From: Acidobacteriota bacterium
Lineage (GTDB): Bacteria > Acidobacteriota > Blastocatellia > Pyrinomonadales > Pyrinomonadaceae
Direction: 5' to 3'
NCBI GenBank assembly: GCA_020200135.1
Contig: JAIVJI010000090.1
Location: forward strand, 1 to 46,108
Length of the DNA: 46,108 nucleotides
Part shown: piece after piece, positions 32,289 through 43,196 of the stretch
Position numbering within the stretch: position 1 is the first letter of the stretch
Layout of the letters: every line of letters begins with the position of its first letter
Notes under the pieces: model-generated
Told to the model about the DNA's origin: nothing
Seen by the model: only the letters and a program-made list of their open reading frames with translations
The model's database searches: none
Position numbers and translations under genes: made by a program

Positions 32289-33248
32289 ATGACAGTGTGG
32301 GCGTACAGACTCGGCCGGGTTCTTCTTTCGGCGGCGCTGCTCGCGTCGGCGCTCGCGGCGCAGGCGGCGGCGCAGGCGGCGCGCAGGGAGGTCGCCGTCA
32401 CGTTCGACGACCTGCCCGCGCCGCAGGGCGACCTCGAAGACATGCGGCGCATCACGTCGCGTTTGCTGGAGAGCGTGAAGCGAAACGGCGTGCCGGCGGT
32501 CGGCTTCGTCAACGAGGGGAAGCTCTACCGGCGCGGCGAGACGGACGCGCGCACCGAGCTGCTGCGCGCGTGGCTCGACGCCGGGCTTGAGCTGGGCAAC
32601 CACACCTTCTCGCACCTCAACCTCCAGCGCGCCCCGCTCGAAGAGTACAAGGACGACGTGCTGCGCGGCGAGACGGTGACGCGGATGCTGCTCAGGGAGC
32701 GCGGGCTACGCCTGCGCTACTTCCGCCACCCGTTCCTGTTTACGGGGACGACGCCCGAGTACAAAAAGGGGCTGGCGGAGTTCCTCGCCGCGCGCGGCTA
32801 CGCGGTCGCGCCCGTCACCATCGACAACGCCGACTACATCTTCGCCGACGTCTACCTCAGGGCGAAGAAGCGTGGCGACGCCGAGACGGCGAAGCGCGTG
32901 GCCGACGCCTACGTGCCCTACATGGAGTCGGCCTTCGAGCACTTCGAGCGGCTCTCGTCCGAGACTTTCGGGCGCGAGATCAAACACGTCCTCCTGCTCC
33001 ACGCCAACGAGATCAACGCCGACCGCTTCGACGAGCTGGCCGCGATGATGAAGCGGCGCGGCTACACGTTCGTCACGCTCGAAGAGGCTCTCAAAGACCC
33101 GGCCTACCTGGAGCCCGACGCGCTCTACAAGAACGGCATCTCGTGGCTCCACCGCTGGCGGATGGCGAAAGGTCTCCCGGTGAAGTGGGAGCCCGAGGTG
33201 CCGAAGTTTCTGGGCGAGCTTTACAAGGCCGGCCGCTCCGGCAACTGA
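32289..33248 (+). CDS. Secreted polysaccharide deacetylase (NodB/CE4 family)
   Basis: A 319-residue exported enzyme that should remove acetyl groups from N-acetylated sugars such as peptidoglycan or chitin-like chains using a divalent metal. Signal peptide about 1-30. CE4 motifs are intact: TFDD (Asp40, Asp41), HTFSH (His105, His109), FRHPF (Arg146), a conserved Asp in VTIDNADY, and His238 in LLHANE. Full-length similarity to the C-terminal domain of the M56 protein (shared MMKRRGYTFVT, YVPYME, PVTID) marks them as paralogues. It follows the glycosidase-like gene by 5 bp and is therefore in the same operon. Confidence 0.88.
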   Translation: MTVWAYRLGRVLLSAALLASALAAQAAAQAARREVAVTFDDLPAPQGDLEDMRRITSRLLESVKRNGVPAVGFVNEGKLYRRGETDARTELLRAWLDAGLELGNHTFSHLNLQRAPLEEYKDDVLRGETVTRMLLRERGLRLRYFRHPFLFTGTTPEYKKGLAEFLAARGYAVAPVTIDNADYIFADVYLRAKKRGDAETAKRVADAYVPYMESAFEHFERLSSETFGREIKHVLLLHANEINADRFDELAAMMKRRGYTFVTLEEALKDPAYLEPDALYKNGISWLHRWRMAKGLPVKWEPEVPKFLGELYKAGRSGN

Positions 33249-33260
33249 AGGGCGCGTCGC

Positions 33261-36230
33261 GTGAGAGGCTTTACCCTATCGGCCGCCGCCATCGTCCTGG
33301 CCGCCCCGCTGCTGCTGTGCGCGCACGCAGCCCGCGCCGCGCAGCCCGGCGGCGCCGTCGCCGGCCGCGTCACAGACCCGGCGGGCGCGGTCGTCGTCGG
33401 CGCGTCTCTTATCCTGAGGGACGCGGCCGGCCGCGAGCGGCGCGCGGCCTCCGACGCCGAGGGGCGCTACGCCTTCGGCGGACTCGCGCCGGGCGCGTAC
33501 ACTCTGCGCGTCGAGGCGCGCGGCTTCCAGACCTTCGAGGGCGGGGGCGTCCGAGTAGTCGCGGGCAGACACAGTGAGCTGGACGTGCGGCTCGCCGTCG
33601 GGCTCGAAAGGCAGGAGGTGACGGTCGGGGCGGAGTCGCCCCTCGGCGTCGAGCCGGGCGACAACCGGAGCGCGCTCCGGTTTGGCGAGGCCGACCTCGA
33701 CGCGCTGCCCGAAGACCCGGCCGACCTCGCCGCCGCGTTGCAGTCACTCGCGGGCGCGCCCGGCGGCCCGAACGGCGGCCAGATTCTCGTGGACGGCTTC
33801 GCCAACGCGGGCGAGCCGCTCCCGCCGCGCGGCTCGATACGCGAAGTCCGCGTCAACCAGAACCCCTTCTCGGCCGAGAACGACCGCATCGGCTTCGGCC
33901 AGATTCAAATCTTCACGCGCGCCGGCACCGAGAAGCTGCGCGGGCAAGTCTTCCTCAACTTCAACGACGAGAGCCTCAACGCGCGCAACCCCTTCACGCC
34001 CGCGCGCGCCGCCTACCAGATGCGCAACGCGGGCGGCGGCCTGAGCGGCACGCTCGTCCCGCGCCGCGCCTCCTTCTTCCTCTGGCTCGAAGAGCGCTCC
34101 ACGGACGACAACGCGCTCGTCAACGCCATCGTTCTTGACGAAAGCCTTGCCCCCCGCGCGCTCGCCTTCACGGCGCGCGTCCCACGCAGCCAGTTGAACG
34201 CCAACGCGCGGCTCGACCTGCAACCGGGCGAGGCGCACACGCTGACGCTGCGCTACAACTACTTCCGGCACCGCGCCGAGAACGCGGGCGTCGGCGGCGT
34301 CGTCCTGCCGGAGCGCGGCTTCGCCTTCAGGCTCCCCATCCGCACCTTCCAACTGTCCGAAACGGCGGTGCTCGGCCCGCGAGTCATCAACGAGTTCCGC
34401 CTCCAGTACATCGGCGAGGATCAGTTGGACGAGCCGTTCAGCACGCTCCCGGCGCTCAACGTCGCGGGTGCGTTCGCCTCGGGCGGCTCGACCTCGGGGC
34501 GCGCGACAAACCCCGAGGGCAGGCTGACGGCGCAGGACTCTCTGCTGTGGACCGCGGGCGCGCACACCCTGAGGGCGGGCGCGCGCCTGCGCCGCACGAC
34601 CATCACGGACGTTTCGCCCGACGACTTCAACGGCGCCTACACCTTTGCCGGCGGCCTCGCGCCGCGGCTCGACGCGGCCGGCGAGCCCGTGCGCGACCCG
34701 TCGGGGCTTGTCGTCATGGTTCCCGTCACGAGCATCGAGCGTTACCGCCGCACGCTCCTCTTCTCCGCGCCCAACTGCGGCGCGCAGGCGGGGCGCTTTC
34801 TCTGCCTTTCGCCGGCCGCGATACGCGAGCGCGGCGGCGGCGCGACCCAGCTCACGCTCGGCGGCGGCGACCCTCTGGCCGGGGCGACGCAGGTGGACTT
34901 CGGGGCTTATTTTCAGGACGACTGGCGCGTGCGCCCGAACCTCACGGCGAGCTTCGGCCTGCGCTACGAGTTTCAGACCAACATCGGCGTCCGCCTCAAC
35001 CTCGCGCCGCGCGTCGCGCTCGCGTGGGCGCCTGGGCTCAAGGCCGGCGACCCCGCGGCCAGGGCCGGCTGGGTCGTCCGCGCGGGCTTCGGCGTCTTCT
35101 TCGACCGCTTCAACGAGAATCAGGTTCTGATAGCCAACAAGTACGCCGCCGGGAACTTCTTCCGCTTCGTCGTTGACGACGCGTCAGTCCTCGACTCGTT
35201 CCCGGCCGTCCCCTCTGTCGAGACGCTGCGCGCCTCGCACGCCGCGAACCTGACCACGTTCCGCATCGCCGAAGACCTGCGCGAGCCCTACATGATGCAG
35301 GCGGCCCTGGGGCTGGAGCGTCAACTGCCGCGCAAGAGCACGCTGGCCGTGACCTATGTCGCGTCGCGCACGCTCCACGCGCTGCGCGCGCGCAACGTCA
35401 ACGCGCCGGTCGTCGTCGGGGATTCGTCGGGCGAGGTGGTCGGTCGCGCGAGGCCGCGCCCGGCGGCCGGCAACGTCATCCAGTACGAGTCGAGCGGCCG
35501 GCTCAACCAGCACCAGTTGCTCGTGACGCTCAACGCCCGGCCGAGCGCCCGCGCCTCCTTCTTCGCCAACTACACACTGAACCGCGCGCGCGGCGACACC
35601 GAGAGCGCGGGGACTTGGCCGGCCGACAGCTACGACCTGCGGGGCGAGTACGGGCGCTCTTCCTTCGACGTGCGCCACGCCTTCGCGGCGGGCGGGACGT
35701 TCGAGGCGGCGTGGGGTTTGCGGCTGAGTCCTCTGGTCTACGCCTCGACGGGGCGGCCGTTCAACATCACCTCGGGCGTCGACGCGAACGGCGACTCACT
35801 CTTCACAGACCGCCCCGCGCTCGCCTCGGATTTGACGAGGCCGACGGCGCGCGTCACCCCCTTCGGCGCCTTCGACACGGAGCCGCCGCCCGGCGCGCCC
35901 GTCATCGCGCGCAACTACGGCGAAGGCCCGGGCTACTTCGTCGTCAACCTCGGCGTCAGCCGGACGTTCGTGTTCGGGAGGGCTACGGCGGCGGCAGGCG
36001 GCGGCGGTCAGGCGTCGGGCGCGGGCGGCGAGGGTCGCTTCCGCGTCACGCCGGGCATACGGTTTACGAACCTCTTCAACCGGGTCAACCTCGACGCGCC
36101 CGTGGGGAATCTGGGCTCGCCCCTCTTCGGGCGTTCGGCCGCCACCGCGGGCGGGTTCGGCGCGGGCAGCGTCGGCAACCCGGCGGCGGGCAACCGCCGC
36201 GTCGAGGCGCAAATCAGAATCGAGTTCTGA
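33261..36230 (+). CDS. Oar-like TonB-dependent outer-membrane receptor with carboxypeptidase-regulatory domain
   Basis: A 989-residue protein: signal peptide, then a carboxypeptidase-regulatory-like (Ig-fold) domain about 30-110 (GAVAGRVTDPAGAVVVGASL, GRYAFGGLAPGAYTLRVEARGF), a plug-like segment about 120-235 (ILVDGFANAGE, GSIREVRVNQNPFSAEND), and a long beta-barrel with alternating aromatic strands ending in RIEF with a terminal Phe. Such receptors import or bind large glycans or peptides at the outer membrane. GTG start, 12 bp after the deacetylase stop, so it is the last gene of the repressor-led operon. Its stop lies 1 bp from the stop of convergent clpA, with no terminator between them. 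Confidence 0.87.
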   Translation: MRGFTLSAAAIVLAAPLLLCAHAARAAQPGGAVAGRVTDPAGAVVVGASLILRDAAGRERRAASDAEGRYAFGGLAPGAYTLRVEARGFQTFEGGGVRVVAGRHSELDVRLAVGLERQEVTVGAESPLGVEPGDNRSALRFGEADLDALPEDPADLAAALQSLAGAPGGPNGGQILVDGFANAGEPLPPRGSIREVRVNQNPFSAENDRIGFGQIQIFTRAGTEKLRGQVFLNFNDESLNARNPFTPARAAYQMRNAGGGLSGTLVPRRASFFLWLEERSTDDNALVNAIVLDESLAPRALAFTARVPRSQLNANARLDLQPGEAHTLTLRYNYFRHRAENAGVGGVVLPERGFAFRLPIRTFQLSETAVLGPRVINEFRLQYIGEDQLDEPFSTLPALNVAGAFASGGSTSGRATNPEGRLTAQDSLLWTAGAHTLRAGARLRRTTITDVSPDDFNGAYTFAGGLAPRLDAAGEPVRDPSGLVVMVPVTSIERYRRTLLFSAPNCGAQAGRFLCLSPAAIRERGGGATQLTLGGGDPLAGATQVDFGAYFQDDWRVRPNLTASFGLRYEFQTNIGVRLNLAPRVALAWAPGLKAGDPAARAGWVVRAGFGVFFDRFNENQVLIANKYAAGNFFRFVVDDASVLDSFPAVPSVETLRASHAANLTTFRIAEDLREPYMMQAALGLERQLPRKSTLAVTYVASRTLHALRARNVNAPVVVGDSSGEVVGRARPRPAAGNVIQYESSGRLNQHQLLVTLNARPSARASFFANYTLNRARGDTESAGTWPADSYDLRGEYGRSSFDVRHAFAAGGTFEAAWGLRLSPLVYASTGRPFNITSGVDANGDSLFTDRPALASDLTRPTARVTPFGAFDTEPPPGAPVIARNYGEGPGYFVVNLGVSRTFVFGRATAAAGGGGQASGAGGEGRFRVTPGIRFTNLFNRVNLDAPVGNLGSPLFGRSAATAGGFGAGSVGNPAAGNRRVEAQIRIEF

Positions 36231-36231
36231 C

Positions 36232-38490
<2,259 letters not shown>

Positions 38491-38498
38491 TTAAAAGC

Positions 38499-38608
38499 GG
38501 TGAATAGTAAATGGTAAATCGCGAATGGTTAGATGCGACGCGCGCGAATTCGTGGCTTGAGATAGGCGGCAACCTCTAATCACTATTCACCATTTACCAT
38601 TCACCCCT
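38499..38608. repeat. Heptamer-word inverted repeat (GGTGAAT/GGTAAAT type) between clpS and clpA
   Basis: Left arm 38499-38533 (GGTGAAT, AGTAAAT, GGTAAAT, CGCGAAT, GGTTAGA) and right arm 38576-38608 (complement of GGTGAAT, GGTAAAT, GGTGAAT, AGTGATT). The 40-bp core contains GCGACGCGCGCG. The clpS stop codon lies in the right arm. Same architecture as the other elements but a different word. Confidence 0.8.
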
Positions 38609-38927
38609 CACCCGGTTCTTCCTCGACGGTGCAGAGCAGCGGGAACTCCTGCGCGCGCGCCATCTGCGTCACGCGCTCGACCTTCATCTCGGCGACCTCG
38701 TAGGTGTAGACGCCGGCGCAGCCGACGCCCTGCGTGTGGACGGCCCACATGACGCGGAAGGCTTCCGCCTCGGACTTCCCGAAGACGCGGCGGAGCACCT
38801 CGACGACGAACTCCATCGTCGTGAAGTCGTCGTTGTGCAGCAGGACGCGGAACAGCGGCGGCTTCTTCAGCCGCTCGCGGCTCTCGGTCGCCACGTCCTC
38901 CTCGAACCCGTACTCGCGCTCCGGCAT
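38601..38927 (-). CDS. clpS: ATP-dependent Clp protease adaptor ClpS
   Basis: A 108-residue adaptor that binds N-degron residues and delivers them to ClpA. Flexible N-terminus, then the conserved LLHNDDFTTMEFVVEVL (residue-binding pocket), MWAVHTQGVGCAGVYTYEVAEMK, and a short acidic tail (EEEPGEG). Asn-Asp-Asp and the pocket His are present. The stop codon TGA is contributed by the heptamer repeat. With clpA and the nearby aat gene it completes a bacterial N-end rule route. Confidence 0.93.
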   Translation of the reverse strand: MPEREYGFEEDVATESRERLKKPPLFRVLLHNDDFTTMEFVVEVLRRVFGKSEAEAFRVMWAVHTQGVGCAGVYTYEVAEMKVERVTQMARAQEFPLLCTVEEEPGEG

Positions 38928-38940
38928 GAGGAGATATTAA

Positions 38941-38968
38941 AGGCAAAAGCCAAAAGGCAAAAGGTGGG
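38941..38968. repeat. Heptamer repeat, single arm (AGGCAAA words)
   Basis: Four tandem 7-nt words (AGGCAAA, AGCCAAA, AGGCAAA, AGGTGGG) directly upstream of clpS, on the 5' side of that gene. No complementary arm is found nearby. Confidence 0.6.
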
Positions 38969-39107
38969 GCGGCGGGGCGTTGAAATGGATTCGGGCGTTT
39001 CCGCATTAGAAAGTGTTGGCACTAACTCGCCGCGGGCGGCGCGTACCGGATACCCGGCCTCACGCCCCCGCACACCGTCCTCAGGGGTCGCAGGATCGGA
39101 GGAGACC

Positions 39108-39788
39108 ATGACTTACGAGACCATCCCTCGCAGCAAGTTGTCTTGGGCGAGAACCGCGCTCGCGGTCTGCGCCGCCCTCTGCGCGCTCGCACATCCCGTC
39201 TACCCGCCGCGGCCGGCGGCCGCGCAGGAGGTGGAGCGGGGACGGAGCGAGGACGGCGAGCTTGAGTGCATCTCCTATTGCAGCAACACGCGCCCAGGGA
39301 CCGTAATCATGGAGGTGAGGATGCGCCTGGCGGGCCACCTGCTGAACGACACGGAGCTGCGCTCGAAGGTCGCGCAGCAGAGGCTCGAAGCGACCGTCTA
39401 CGCCGACGGGTTCGAGCGCGGCCTCTTCGCCGCCGTCCCGGTGCTCAGGCCGAACGCGCTCTTCCTCGCGCGCCCGAGGCCGGAACTCGCCGGCCGCCGG
39501 CAGAAGAAGATTCCCGGGCTGGAGAGGCTCGTAGTCAGGGAGGTCGCCACGCGCCTGGACCGGGCAGCGGACCGCTTTCTTCTGATGCGACCGAGGTCAG
39601 GCCTCCCGGCCGAGACGCCGGGCGCGGCCGGGGGCGACTGGGTCGTCATCCGCCTCGAAGGGCTCGCCCCGGGCATGGCGTACAGCTTTCGCGTCCCCGG
39701 CGGGCGTTCCGCCGTGACGTGTCTGGCGGCCGTCTGCCCGGTCGACCTGCGGTCCGCGCCGGCGAGGCAGGCGAGGCGTAGGCCTTAG
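39108..39788 (+). CDS. Secreted hypothetical protein
   Basis: A 226-residue exported protein: signal peptide (SWARTALAVCAALCALAHPV), then an unannotated body with two conserved-looking cysteine pairs (ECISYC near 50; TCLAAVC near 210) that could form disulfides. The segment DWVVIRLEGLAPGMAYSFRVPGG near the end has the look of a fibronectin type III strand pair. I recognise no family. GGAGGAG immediately precedes the ATG. It precedes the propeller gene by 63 bp and may be co-transcribed with it; both are secreted and cysteine-bearing. Confidence 0.7.
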   Translation: MTYETIPRSKLSWARTALAVCAALCALAHPVYPPRPAAAQEVERGRSEDGELECISYCSNTRPGTVIMEVRMRLAGHLLNDTELRSKVAQQRLEATVYADGFERGLFAAVPVLRPNALFLARPRPELAGRRQKKIPGLERLVVREVATRLDRAADRFLLMRPRSGLPAETPGAAGGDWVVIRLEGLAPGMAYSFRVPGGRSAVTCLAAVCPVDLRSAPARQARRRP

Positions 39789-39798
39789 GCCACACGGC

Positions 39799-39841
39799 CG
39801 GCACTCACCTGAGACCGCATCGGCACTCACCTGAGACCGCA
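39799..39841 (+). repeat. 22-bp tandem duplication
   Basis: CGGCACTCACCTGAGACCGCA occurs at 39799-39819 and again at 39821-39841, period 22, with no mismatch. The second copy runs into the ribosome site (AAAGGAGG) of the next gene, so the duplication lies in its 5' leader. Confidence 0.85.
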
Positions 39842-39851
39842 AAGGAGGCGT

Positions 39852-42467
39852 ATGAACCGTTCCAACCGTGCCTTCGTATGGGCCGCGGCGCTTTGCGCGC
39901 TGCTGTCGGTGACCGCGGCGAAAGGCCAGAACGTCGTCACCGTCGTCGAGATCAACCCCACCCACTCCAACGTCGGCGGCATGAACGCGACCGGCGGCCG
40001 CGTCAACCACCTCGGGCGCGCCACGGACAGCATCTTCTACGCGGCCAGCGAGTTCGGCGGGCTCTTCAAGAGCACGGACGCGGGGCGCACCTGGGCGCGG
40101 CTCGACGCGCACCTGCCCACGCGCGTCTCGGACGTCAAGGCGAGCCCCGGCGACCCGAACCGCGTCATCGCGACCTCGGTCTTCGACGGCCGCGTGGACA
40201 GCTTCGCCGGCATCAACGTCAGCCACGACGGCGGCGCCACCTGGAGCAAGCCGGCCTCGGCCCGCCCGCCGGCCGGCTTCTGCGCGAGCGCCACGAGCTT
40301 CAACGAGCCCTCCGCGTTCGGCATCGCCTTCGACCCGGAGAGCCCCTCGCACGTCTTCGTCGGAACCAACTGCGGCCTGGCCCGGAGCACGGACGGCGGC
40401 GTAAACTGGACGTTCATCCGCCCCGGGATCGGCCCGGCGGCCAACGCCGTCTTCGGCGTCGTGGTCCACCACGGCGGCATCGTCGACGCCTGCGGCCGCG
40501 ACGGTCACCGCCGCTCGACCGACGGCGGCGCGACGTGGGCCGGCGCGCGGCCCGGCGGGACGCCGCTGCCCGCGGGGAAGTGCACCATCGCCGCCTCGCC
40601 CGACGAGTCCTCCGTGCTCTTCGCCACGGCCGGGACGAAAATCTTCGAGTCCGACGACGGCGGCGGCTCCTGGGACACGGAGTTCGTCAGCCCGCGGGAG
40701 CAGGGGCGCGTGACCTTCGTGCTCACGCACGACCGGCCGGGGCGCGCCTTCGACCTGTGGTTCGGCGACGTGGACGTCTTCCGCGCCGGCTGCACGACGC
40801 CCGCGACGGGGGTGCCGGGCCCGCGCTGCCCGCCTTCGAGCGCTTGGACGCGCGCCGGCTCCGGGGCGCACGCCGACATGGGCGAGGTGGTCTTCAACGA
40901 CCCGCCGCGCTTCAGCGTACCCGACTGCCTCCGGAACTGCACGAACGCGCGGAACGAGTGCCGTAACGACTGCGTGGAGTTCCTCGACTCGTGCCTCTCG
41001 CGGGCGGGCGAGGCCGGCTCGCCCACGCGCGCGCAGTGCGTGGCGGCGGGCGCTCGCTGCACCAACCGTTGCACGCAGACCTTCGACGCCTGCAACACGA
41101 ACTGCCGGCGGCCGCAGGAGGGCTGCCCCGTCATCCTCGCCTCGGACGGCGGGACGTACGTCAACACGCTGACCCAGACCCCCGAGTGCCAGACGCCGAA
41201 GTGGGTTCAGTCCGACGTCACCACCCGCGGGCTCTGGCTGTGGTCTCTGGGCGGCGCCGACATTCCCGGTTCGAGCCGGCGCGAGGCGCTCTACATGGGC
41301 GCGCAGGACGACGGCAGCTTCGGGACGCTCGACGCGGGCTCCGCGGCGCCCACCTGGAACAACGCAGACTGCTGCGACTCCTTCGACACGGTCGCCGACA
41401 GCACGCAGGTGCTGAACACGCTCTGCTGCTTCGGGGGGACGCGGAATAACCGCGTCTTCCGGCGCGCCCCCGGCATGAACGGCGGGAACGAAATTCCCAA
41501 CTACCCGGCGGGGGACGTGCCGGCCTTCCAGTTCCCCGACGCCATCGCGCGCTTCGGCTCCAACCGCTTCGCCCTGCTCACGTCGGGCGGCGTCTTCACC
41601 ACCCAGAACATCACCGCGAACCCCATCACCTGGGGCCGTCTCGGCAGTAACGCGCCCACCGACGCCTGCGGCCTGTGGGCGGCGGGGACGCAGAACAGTC
41701 CCACCTTCTTCGCACAGACCGGCTCCTGCTCCGGCGACTCCGCCGGGGCGCTCCTGCGCTACACGGGGACCACGACGACCGGCACGTGGCAGAACGTCTC
41801 GCCGCCACCCGGCACGTTCGGCGTGGGCGTCTTTGCGGTCGACCCGAGGAACGCCAACCGCCTCTTCGTCTCCGCCTTCGGCGGCAACGGCGTGCGCATG
41901 TTCCGCTCCGCCGACGGCGGCGCGAACTGGACGGCCGACGCGGCGCTGGACGCGCTGATGAACGGCGGCGGCGCCTTCCTGATGCAGACTTCGAGCTACG
42001 CGCAGCCCACGCTGGTCGCGTTCGACCCGAACGACTCCAACACGCTGCTCGCCGGCGCGGCAGATGCCGGCATCTTCCTCAGCCGGGACAACGGCGCCAA
42101 CTGGACGACCATCACGAGGAACTCCGGCGACGCCGCGAACCCCGTCATCCCGCGCCCGCGCTCGGCCTACTTCGACCGCGAGTGCGGCCGCTTCAACATC
42201 TACGTCGGGACGAAGGGGCGCGGCGCGTGGCGCATCAGCTACCGCGACCCTGCGGCGCCGAGCGTGGGCGCTTGCCAGTCCGGCTGTGACGCCACTATCA
42301 CGGACTGTCAGGAGGCGTGCGCCGAGCGGCACACCGCCTGCCTCGACCAGGAGGGGCCGGGCAGCCACACGCCCGCTCGGTGCTCCCAGCAGCTCGTGCA
42401 GTGCCGCGCGCGTTGCAGCAGCGACCGTACAAGGTGCCGCCAGGGCTGCGCCGACTGCCCGCAGTAA
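39852..42467 (+). CDS. Secreted BNR/sortilin-type beta-propeller protein with two ten-cysteine helical modules
   Basis: An 871-residue exported protein. Signal peptide 1-25; then repeated propeller blades with Asp-box motifs (STDAGRTW, SHDGGATW, STDGGVNW, STDGGATW, SDDGGGSW, SADGGANW, SRDNGANW), as in VPS10/sortilin or sialidase-like propellers. Two cysteine modules interrupt and end it: Cys359-418 and Cys808-866, each with spacing 3-6-3-6-loop-6-3-6-3 (loops of 14 and 13). The first is inserted between blades, the second is the C-terminus (last Cys869). Enzyme residues of sialidases are not evident, so a binding or scaffold role is likelier. GGAGG precedes the ATG. Confidence 0.82.
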   Translation: MNRSNRAFVWAAALCALLSVTAAKGQNVVTVVEINPTHSNVGGMNATGGRVNHLGRATDSIFYAASEFGGLFKSTDAGRTWARLDAHLPTRVSDVKASPGDPNRVIATSVFDGRVDSFAGINVSHDGGATWSKPASARPPAGFCASATSFNEPSAFGIAFDPESPSHVFVGTNCGLARSTDGGVNWTFIRPGIGPAANAVFGVVVHHGGIVDACGRDGHRRSTDGGATWAGARPGGTPLPAGKCTIAASPDESSVLFATAGTKIFESDDGGGSWDTEFVSPREQGRVTFVLTHDRPGRAFDLWFGDVDVFRAGCTTPATGVPGPRCPPSSAWTRAGSGAHADMGEVVFNDPPRFSVPDCLRNCTNARNECRNDCVEFLDSCLSRAGEAGSPTRAQCVAAGARCTNRCTQTFDACNTNCRRPQEGCPVILASDGGTYVNTLTQTPECQTPKWVQSDVTTRGLWLWSLGGADIPGSSRREALYMGAQDDGSFGTLDAGSAAPTWNNADCCDSFDTVADSTQVLNTLCCFGGTRNNRVFRRAPGMNGGNEIPNYPAGDVPAFQFPDAIARFGSNRFALLTSGGVFTTQNITANPITWGRLGSNAPTDACGLWAAGTQNSPTFFAQTGSCSGDSAGALLRYTGTTTTGTWQNVSPPPGTFGVGVFAVDPRNANRLFVSAFGGNGVRMFRSADGGANWTADAALDALMNGGGAFLMQTSSYAQPTLVAFDPNDSNTLLAGAADAGIFLSRDNGANWTTITRNSGDAANPVIPRPRSAYFDRECGRFNIYVGTKGRGAWRISYRDPAAPSVGACQSGCDATITDCQEACAERHTACLDQEGPGSHTPARCSQQLVQCRARCSSDRTRCRQGCADCPQ

Positions 42468-42532
42468 CGCGCGGCGGTGAGGGGAAGTGCGGCCGCGCAC
42501 GCGGAGTCGGTGCCCGCGGCCCGCTTTTGCTT

Positions 42533-42538
42533 TATCAT
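42533..42538 (+). promoter_or_regulatory. -10-like TATCAT just before aat
   Basis: TATCAT ends 7 nt before the aat ATG at 42546, the same spacing as for the dehydrogenase and dxs genes, which suggests a leaderless transcript. No -35 match is visible. Confidence 0.35.
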
Positions 42539-42545
42539 CGCCGGG

Positions 42546-43196
42546 ATGGCCGACTGGCATTTCCCGGACCCGCGCGAGGCGACGGCCGACGGCATCGTCG
42601 CGGTCGGCGGCCGCCCCGAGCCGGCGCTCTTAGAAGAGGCGTATGGGCGCGGCATCTTCCCGTGGCCGGTCGTGGGCTACCCGCTGCTCTGGTTCAGCCC
42701 GGCGGAGCGCGCGCTGCTCTTCTTCGACGAGCTGCACGTCCCGCGCAGCCTCGCGCGCGAGCGCCGGCGCACGCGCCTGACGTTTACCATCGACCGCGCC
42801 TTCGAGCGCGTCATACGCGCCTGCGCCGCGGTCCCACGCGCGCACGAGCAGGGGACGTGGATCACGCCGTGGATGGTTCGCGGCTACTACGAGTTTCACC
42901 GGCGCGGGCGCGCGCACAGCGTCGAGGCGTGGGAGGGCGAAGAGCTGGTCGGCGGGGTCTACGGCGTGGACGCGGGCGGGGCCTTCGCCGGCGAGAGCAT
43001 GTTCCGCCTGCGCCCGAACGCCTCGAAGCTCGCGCTGCTGTCCCTGATAGACCACCTGCGCGCGCGCGGCCTCGGCTGGCTCGACATACAGGTCATGACC
43101 CCGCACATGGAGTCGCTCGGCGCGCGCCTCGTCCCGCGCGAAGAGTTCCTCCGCCTCCTCGCCGACACCCGCGCGCGCGGCCTCAAACTGTTCTGA
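42546..43196 (+). CDS. aat: Leucyl/phenylalanyl-tRNA-protein transferase
   Basis: Transfers Leu or Phe from tRNA to proteins with N-terminal Lys or Arg, making N-degrons for ClpS-ClpA. The 216-residue protein has all family motifs: FPDP, GIVAVGG, GIFPWPVVGYPLLWFSP, TWITPWMVRGYYEFHRRG, AHSVEAWEGEELVGGVYG, FAGESMFR, ASKLALLSL, DIQVMTPHMESLGA. The start at 42546 gives MADWHFPDP; an upstream in-frame GTG at 42477 would add a non-conserved leader. clpS and clpA lie 3.6-6 kb away on the other strand. The 3' end carries an 18-bp tandem duplication. Confidence 0.94.
   Translation: MADWHFPDPREATADGIVAVGGRPEPALLEEAYGRGIFPWPVVGYPLLWFSPAERALLFFDELHVPRSLARERRRTRLTFTIDRAFERVIRACAAVPRAHEQGTWITPWMVRGYYEFHRRGRAHSVEAWEGEELVGGVYGVDAGGAFAGESMFRLRPNASKLALLSLIDHLRARGLGWLDIQVMTPHMESLGARLVPREEFLRLLADTRARGLKLF

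Noticed and set aside
39005..39026. CIRCE-like heat-shock operator upstream of the gene at 39108
   Set aside because: Only a short AGTG-TTGG-CACT dyad; the arms and 9-bp spacer of CIRCE are absent.
39597..42560. Open frame of nearly 990 codons antisense to the propeller gene
   Set aside because: Same reason: third-position GC keeps the opposite strand open, and the sense strand has signal peptide, Asp-boxes and ordered cysteines.
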